Below are positions 59,085 through 64,000 of a stretch of DNA of 64,000 bases, in pieces. The stretch is from Leptodactylus fallax (taxonomy: Eukaryota > Chordata > Amphibia > Anura > Leptodactylidae). How positions within the stretch are numbered: position 1 is the first letter of the stretch; each line of letters opens with the position of its first letter. The notes under the pieces are model-generated. The model was not told the origin of the DNA and ran no database searches. It saw only the letters and a program-made list of their open reading frames with translations. The stretch is taken from contig CAMRHE010000067.1 in the NCBI GenBank assembly GCA_947044405.1, positions 3,045,501 through 3,109,500 on the forward strand, given 5' to 3'. Position numbers and translations under genes: made by a program.

Positions 59085-59690
59085 GCTGGGTTCACACCTG
59101 TGCTCCATGACTTCAGCCCCCATTCCGCTTAAAACATGCAGAGAGAAAAGTCCTACAGGCCGGACTTTTCTCTTCGCATTTTTCAGGCGGACCCCATTAT
59201 AATCTATTGGGTTCGCGGGTTTCAGCTGGTAACCACTTTTTAAAGAGGACCTTTCATGTCCTCAGGCACATGCAGTTTTACATACCGCTAGAAAGCCGTC
59301 AGCGCGCTGAATTCAGCGCACTGCCGGCTTTCCTGGTATGTGCCCCGGGGCTGGAGATATCGGGGGTGTAAGTTTCACGGTTTACTGTCAGAAAGGCGTT
59401 CCTGACAGTCTAGCTACGCTGTAAGGAACGCCCTCCCTGGCAGTTCTCGTTCATAGACTTGTACTAGGGGGGCATTCCTCACAGCTCAGTGTCATCGCTG
59501 GGCTGTAAGGAACGCCCACTCTCTCTGGGCCCTGGGGCACATACCGGCAAAGCCGGCAGTGCGCTGAATTCAGCGCGCTGACGGCTTTCTAGCGGTATGT
59601 AAAACCGCATGTGCCTGAGGACATGTAAAGTCCTCTTTAAGAGGATTGGGTTTCCGTTTTTCGTGTCCCCAAGTGGACAAACAAGAAAAG
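59085..59690. mobile_element. Foldback MITE family A, truncated, nested in Tc1 relic
   Basis: GGGTTCACACCTGTGCTCC, ACCCCATTATAATCTATTGG, GGTAACCACTTTTTAA and GGGTTTCCGTTTTTCGTG match the intact element at 27265-27610 in order. It is itself interrupted at TTAA by the next element. Its right end is lost near 59690. Confidence 0.75.
59244..59636. mobile_element. TTAA-type MITE with ~110-bp near-identical TIRs
   Basis: TTAA at 59240-59243 and 59637-59640. The arms begin AGAGGAC(C/T)TT(T/A)CATGTCC and stay nearly identical through ATACCGCTAGAAAGCCGTC and the palindrome GCGCTGAATTCAGCGC to GGTATGTGCCCC. Comparison with 27540, where family A lacks the insertion, shows a simple TTAA insertion. The high arm identity suggests it is the youngest element here. 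Confidence 0.9.
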
Positions 59691-59948
59691 CATAAAAGAG
59701 ATCAGAGAAGTCTAATCAGCCTTAGTGCTCTGCAGGTCCCCCTGGCTTATGGGCCCACTCGCAGCTGCAACCACTGCGACTCCAATAATTACATCAGTGT
59801 TTAGTGAAATGTTTTCTTAGCTCTGGCTCCTCTGATACTTGTGGATGATAGTTGTATATGACATGACAAATCATGATGGTTCTGAATGCCAAAGGAGGTC
59901 CAATTCGCTATCCCATAGGTGTCTCTAATAAAGTGGCCATTCAGTGTA

Positions 59949-60960
59949 TGTAACATGAAATGTTGGATAAATCAAATACAAAACATTCTAATGTCCTGTT
60001 CATAGTTAAATTTACACCTTATGTGTGATTCATTTAGTTGACTTTTCATACAAATCTACGCAGGGAAGGCTACAGTACTTGATAATGATCAGACTTGGGG
60101 TTTGTAATAATCTTGTTATAGCAAAAAAGAAACAATAGGTCATATTTAATCAGCACATGTAGGAACGGCAATCAGAGTCTTAGCCATACTGACAGTCTGA
60201 AAAACCACATGGGGTGCTAAGCTGTAGAAATAAGGAGACATATAGCAAATTTGTTGCCAGTTTCTGTAATTAAAAATCAATTTATTTTATCTTAATGAGC
60301 ATTAATGGAACAGTTTTAAACATTATTCACAGCAAATCTGCCATGTGTGAATTCCCCCCCTATAGTAACATCAGGTATTGGTGTACAACTGTTCACCATA
60401 TGCATTGTTTGGCCATCTATTTACTAAGTGTCTTTCTCCATCAAGAATTATATTAGTAAGTAAATTTACATAGGTAGCTGTATTATATTTACATTCATAT
60501 CGCAATGTGAAAGTGTAATGTTAAGCAGAAAACTTTTATGGTATGCAGTCAGGACAAGTCTATGCAATAAGACAGAAATCTAGTTCTAGATTCACCATTG
60601 TGGTTTAGGGTGGTTTCATGAATAGGGTGGTTTGCCAAAGAAAATTCTGTCCATACGCCTTATCATGGATGGCTTAGGGGTGTTTCTACCTGTACTTTTT
60701 TCTATGAGCCAGAATGGAGAGACTGGTTTTCATTTAGAAAGGGGTTGCCTTCATGAGATAACCATTTTAAGAAGTATATTGCACATTTCTGTTGGCACCA
60801 CACTATACAGTCAAGCTGCTTCAAGACTGCAAGCATCCAAGTGGAAGGAGTTAACAAGTGGGATACCAGTGGGGGGTCCATCATGTGTTTGGCTGGGTGG
60901 TCATATCCCATTATACATAGTGCCTCTGTGCAGTGGGTTTCTTTAAGGCTCCAGGTTGAC
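59949..60960. other. Unassigned DNA
   Basis: No recognisable gene; frames of 93 and 104 codons overlap on opposite strands at 60632-60983 and show no motif. Confidence 0.4.
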
Positions 60961-60973
60961 TGCCCATATGATT

Positions 60974-61527
60974 GGGCAACCACTATTGGTCACAGAATTC
61001 CATGTGATTGGTCGTAGGATGCCATGTGATTGGTCATAGGATGCCAAGTGATTGGTCATAGGATGCCATGTGATTGGTCATAGGATGCAAAGTGATTGGT
61101 CATAGGATGCCATGTGATTGGTCATAGGATGCCATGTGATTGGTCATAGGATGCCATGTGATTGGTTATAGGATGCCATGTGATTGGTCATAGGATGCCA
61201 AGTGATTGGTCATAGGATGCCATGTGATTGGTCGTAGGATGCCATGTGATTGGTCATAGGATGCCAAGTGATTGGTCATAGGATGCCATGTGATTGGTCA
61301 TAGGATGCAAAGTGATTGGTCATAGGATGCCATGTGATTGGTCATAGGATGCCATGTGATTGGTCATAGGATGCCATGTGATTGGTTATAGGATGCCATG
61401 TGATTGGTCATAGGATGCCAAGTGATTGGTCATAGGATGCCATGTGATTGGTCATAGGATGCCATGTGATTGGTCATAGGATGCCAAGTGATTGGTCATA
61501 GGATGCCAAGTGATTGGTCATAGGATT
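60974..61527. repeat. 22-bp minisatellite with a CCAAT box per unit
   Basis: The unit is GGATGCCATGTGATTGGTCA plus TA. TGATTGG recurs exactly every 22 bases from 61005 to 61511, 24 sites without an indel; one degenerate unit precedes them. TGATTGG is the inverse of CCAATCA, the NF-Y core. Two identical ten-unit blocks occur (61011-61230 and 61231-61450). Confidence 0.95.
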
Positions 61528-62593
61528 TAATACACCTGAAGTTTGTGTTCTAAAATAATAAAAGCTGTGGTCAACATTTACCCAAATCACCCAATTGCAT
61601 ATTTGCTGATTTGTGGATGTGCAAAATTAATGAAAAGTTAATATTTTTTCCTGGTGTTGGTTCATGTCACTAAACCCACCCTTTGGTCACATAGCAGAGG
61701 TCAGTCCTCACTCCCTTCTTCATATACATTGTAAGTGGCAACAATATTGTGACCACTGAATTCTTACACCCAATGGTTGCCTTTAAATAAGGGTTTCCTG
61801 TTAATATTCACAACGGCAATTGGAACATGGAAAAGGATAACCAAACCAAGTCACAAGTTCCGTTTCCTAAAAACTGGGGTCCATCATTTTAAGAACTTCA
61901 TATCATGATGACCCATATATTCCATTGTCTCATCTGTATAGTTCCTAACTATAATTTACATAGTTGAACTCAGATTTTGAAGATGTGTCCTGGGAAATAA
62001 TCTTGGTTTTAACCATTGACCATCTGTACAATTAAATTCTTCTATCTCTGCATGCTAGATGCATCCCAACCATCTGTCCAACCATGTCCATTGGGCTTTT
62101 TAAGGTAATATTAATTGATGAAAACAAATAATATAGTGTATAGTGCACCAATCCCCTTGCTGAAAGAACAACTTATAATGGGTTCAGATGTTCTGGTTCA
62201 GTAGCCAAATGTTCTCATAAATTATTCTTTATTTTTGCCAACCACAGCATGATATTGATGGGACAGCTTTGAACTGCTCACATCTGATTCCTGGAAAACT
62301 CTAACAAGATGTCTATATAAACCAATAACATACAATATGGTACTTGCAGTGAAATTATGGCCTCAATGGACTTTCTTAACATCCTCAGTCTAACATAAGA
62401 TATCTGCCCATTCAACATTGTGTATTGAAATGAGTTGTATGAGATGAGGGTTAAGGGTCTGCTTGAATGTTGAATTTTTTGTTCCAGAAATAGTGCCACG
62501 CTTTACCAAGGGTCATGTCTGGTACTGCAACACAGCCAAATTCAAGTGAAGCTTTTTATCATATCAACTTTAAGTCTACAGATGTATATTGTT
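61528..62593. other. Unassigned DNA
   Basis: AATAATAAAAGC near 61555 resembles a polyadenylation signal, but no transcript unit is seen. Confidence 0.35.
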
Positions 62594-63045
62594 ATAAATG
62601 GGAGGATCTATTTGGCTGTTTAATAAGCTTAAATGGAGTTAGATAGGTCAGGCTCAACTGACTGTATTTAATTTTTTCCCCATGAAAATTTTTGCCTCCA
62701 TTGCTGAGATATTAATTTATTTCCGAATATGCAAATGAGCAATCTGGAGCACTATGGGCAGCTCCGTTGCTCCAAACTACTATGCCCCACACTAATCTAA
62801 TATGCTCTACTTCCCCCCTCCCTTCTTAGAGTGAGAGGGCCAGGTGAGATTTTAGCATAGCTCCCTAGTCCTGTCACTCAAAGATGGGAGGGAGGAAGGA
62901 GGACGTTCCCCCATCTCATTAACCCTAAATGAATATCACAGTATCGGAGGTATGAATTTTCAGGAGGAAAAAAGGTTTACAATCAGGTGAACCTGACCTA
63001 CTGTGCTACAGATTTAATATGCTTCAATCTGGTGACAGACTCCCT
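62594..63045. mobile_element. TTAA-type MITE (GGGAGTCTGTCACC class)
   Basis: The right end GGTGACAGACTCCCT lies before TTAA at 63046-63049. GCAAATGAGCAATCTGGAGC and GCTCCGTTGCTCCAAAC match 42318-42560, and ATAGGTCAGGCTCAACTGA near the left mirrors GTGAACCTGACCTA near the right. The left terminus is decayed. Confidence 0.75.
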
Positions 63046-63049
63046 TTAA

Positions 63050-64000
63050 GGGCCATGGGCACCTTTAGATAATATTTGTTATTTAATTGCAAGTGTCTTG
63101 GGATAAAAAAAAAATTGCAATATGTTTTTCTTAAACATTATGTGCTATTATTTGGAAATAGATCAGTGGAGAAAATCGTTCAGGAGAGGAAAGAGAGGGA
63201 CTTGAGACCAAGAATTAGGTCTGTCTGACGGATATGCTAGTGAATAGATTTCAGAAGCCCAACTAGATGCAGAAAGCCAACAGTGCAATAAAAAATAAAT
63301 AAATAAGTAAACGCAATTACAAAATTACTAAAATAGAGTAAACATGATGTAAGGATATCCATAGCCTTAATAGGGGTATTACGATCTTATAAAGTTAGGA
63401 TAGGATAAGATAAACTGATCAGTTGGTGTCTGAACACCGGGACCCTCATTCATCATAAGAATGAGAAGCCGGTTGAGCCTCTACATTCATTCTCTATGGG
63501 GCTGAGAATGAGTGCTGAAGCAGCCATTGTAAGGGTCTTGCCAAACGTAGCAATACCCTGACACTACTGCAGTGGTCTGGGAGGAAGGACAGAGACAAGT
63601 GAGCCCTAATCTCACCCCAGCCACTGTCCCTTCCTATTGCCTCAATTACCCTAAACGGTAAAAGGACAACTTGAAGACAAGCCCTATACTGGGTAAGTGA
63701 CACAGAGAACAGGACAAGACAAAACAACACAGAAGCAAAGTGAGCAAGCCAAGGGGTCAGTAACAAACGAGCAAAGAAGTACAAAGTCAAAATCCAAGAG
63801 AATAGTCAGAGGCAAGCCAAAGGGTCAGAGAATCAAGTAACAAAGTATCAAGGAATATAGTAAAGAGAGCTGGCAAACACAAGTGCAATAACCGGCGACC
63901 ATGTGAGGGCTGACAACCTGTTTATAGAAAGTCTGGAACCAGCCCCAGCCCTGATAGGTACACAGGCTGTCAATCACACAGGCCAGGAAGAGATTAACTC
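63050..64000. other. Unassigned; MITE fragment and AAGCCAA-rich stretch
   Basis: 63370-63530 resembles a TTAA-MITE interior (TAAACTGATCAGTTGGTG, TCATTCTCTATGGGG). From 63700 on, phrases such as GCAAGCCAAGGGGTCAG and GGCAAGCCAAAGGGTCAG recur as a loose tandem repeat. No gene is seen; a terminal repeat running past the window edge is possible. Confidence 0.35.

Larger units (their letters stand above)
58541..59946 (+). mobile_element. Tc1/mariner-like transposon relic, copy 2, with nested elements
   Basis: CACTGAATGGCCACTTTATT at the left is the exact inverse of the right end AATAAAGTGGCCATTCAGTG, with TA on both sides (58539-58540 and 59947-59948). It is the same family as 35198-36327 in the opposite orientation. 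Plus-strand transposase remnants (GACTTTGAAGCATGGCC, then a broken frame) run to about 59085, where a foldback MITE interrupts it. No catalytic motif survives readably. Confidence 0.9.

Noticed and set aside
60996..61527. Possible CRISPR-like array
   Set aside because: The units are contiguous 22-bp tandem repeats without unique spacers, in a vertebrate context.
61555..61570. AATAAA-like polyadenylation signal
   Set aside because: Such A/T hexamers are common here, and no upstream exon or transcript evidence exists.

Overview
The window looks like nuclear chromosomal DNA from a vertebrate, most likely an anuran amphibian and probably a hyloid frog or toad. This is an inference from the repeats: a dense mix of TTAA-flanked miniature inverted-repeat elements, Tc1/mariner relics of fish/frog type, a V-SINE-like retroposon, and the 'AGAGATGAGCGAA' and 'GGGGCGT(A/C)ACTTGAG' element families that I associate with frog genomes. 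Base composition is AT-rich. There is no bacterial, plasmid or viral gene organisation, and no long intact reading frame. Most open frames are chance frames or run through transposons and microsatellites.

Only one place looks like part of a host gene. Near 28.75-29.40 kb a plausible splice acceptor is followed by about 580 bases of leader-like sequence, a short upstream ORF, an ATG in good context, 23 codons and a strong GTAAGT donor. It lies in a repeat-poor island (about 28.0-30.7 kb), the longest stretch where I recognise no mobile element. I could not identify the gene. If the exon is real, much of the window would be intron or flanking DNA of that gene.

Layout: 1-5.5 kb has degenerate short tandem repeats, an AT microsatellite and a foldback repeat. 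5.5-12 kb has a striking 115-bp hairpin, a SINE, a dispersed repeat and a tRNA-like sequence. 13.3-22 kb is a chain of inverted-repeat elements, one carrying a GC-rich insert of about 1 kb. 22.3-25.6 kb has a 0.5-kb tandem duplication and a long DNA-transposon-like repeat. 27-28 kb is a foldback inside another repeat. 28-30.7 kb is the candidate exon island. 30.7-36.3 kb has further elements and a Tc1-like relic. 38.6-50 kb has foldback elements, TAA and TATC microsatellites and TTAA elements. 51-54.3 kb has a duplicated segment split by a retroposon and a second Tc1-like relic. 55.9-61.5 kb has two minisatellites with perfect higher-order duplications, and between them a third Tc1 relic holding two further elements nested inside it. 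61.5-64 kb is mostly unassigned, with one more TTAA element.

I see no operon, CRISPR array, defence island or multi-gene system. The noteworthy content is repeat biology: nested insertions with readable target-site duplications, higher-order minisatellites (one presenting a CCAAT box every 22 bp), and strong hairpins. All homology and identity statements come from reading by eye, not from a search.
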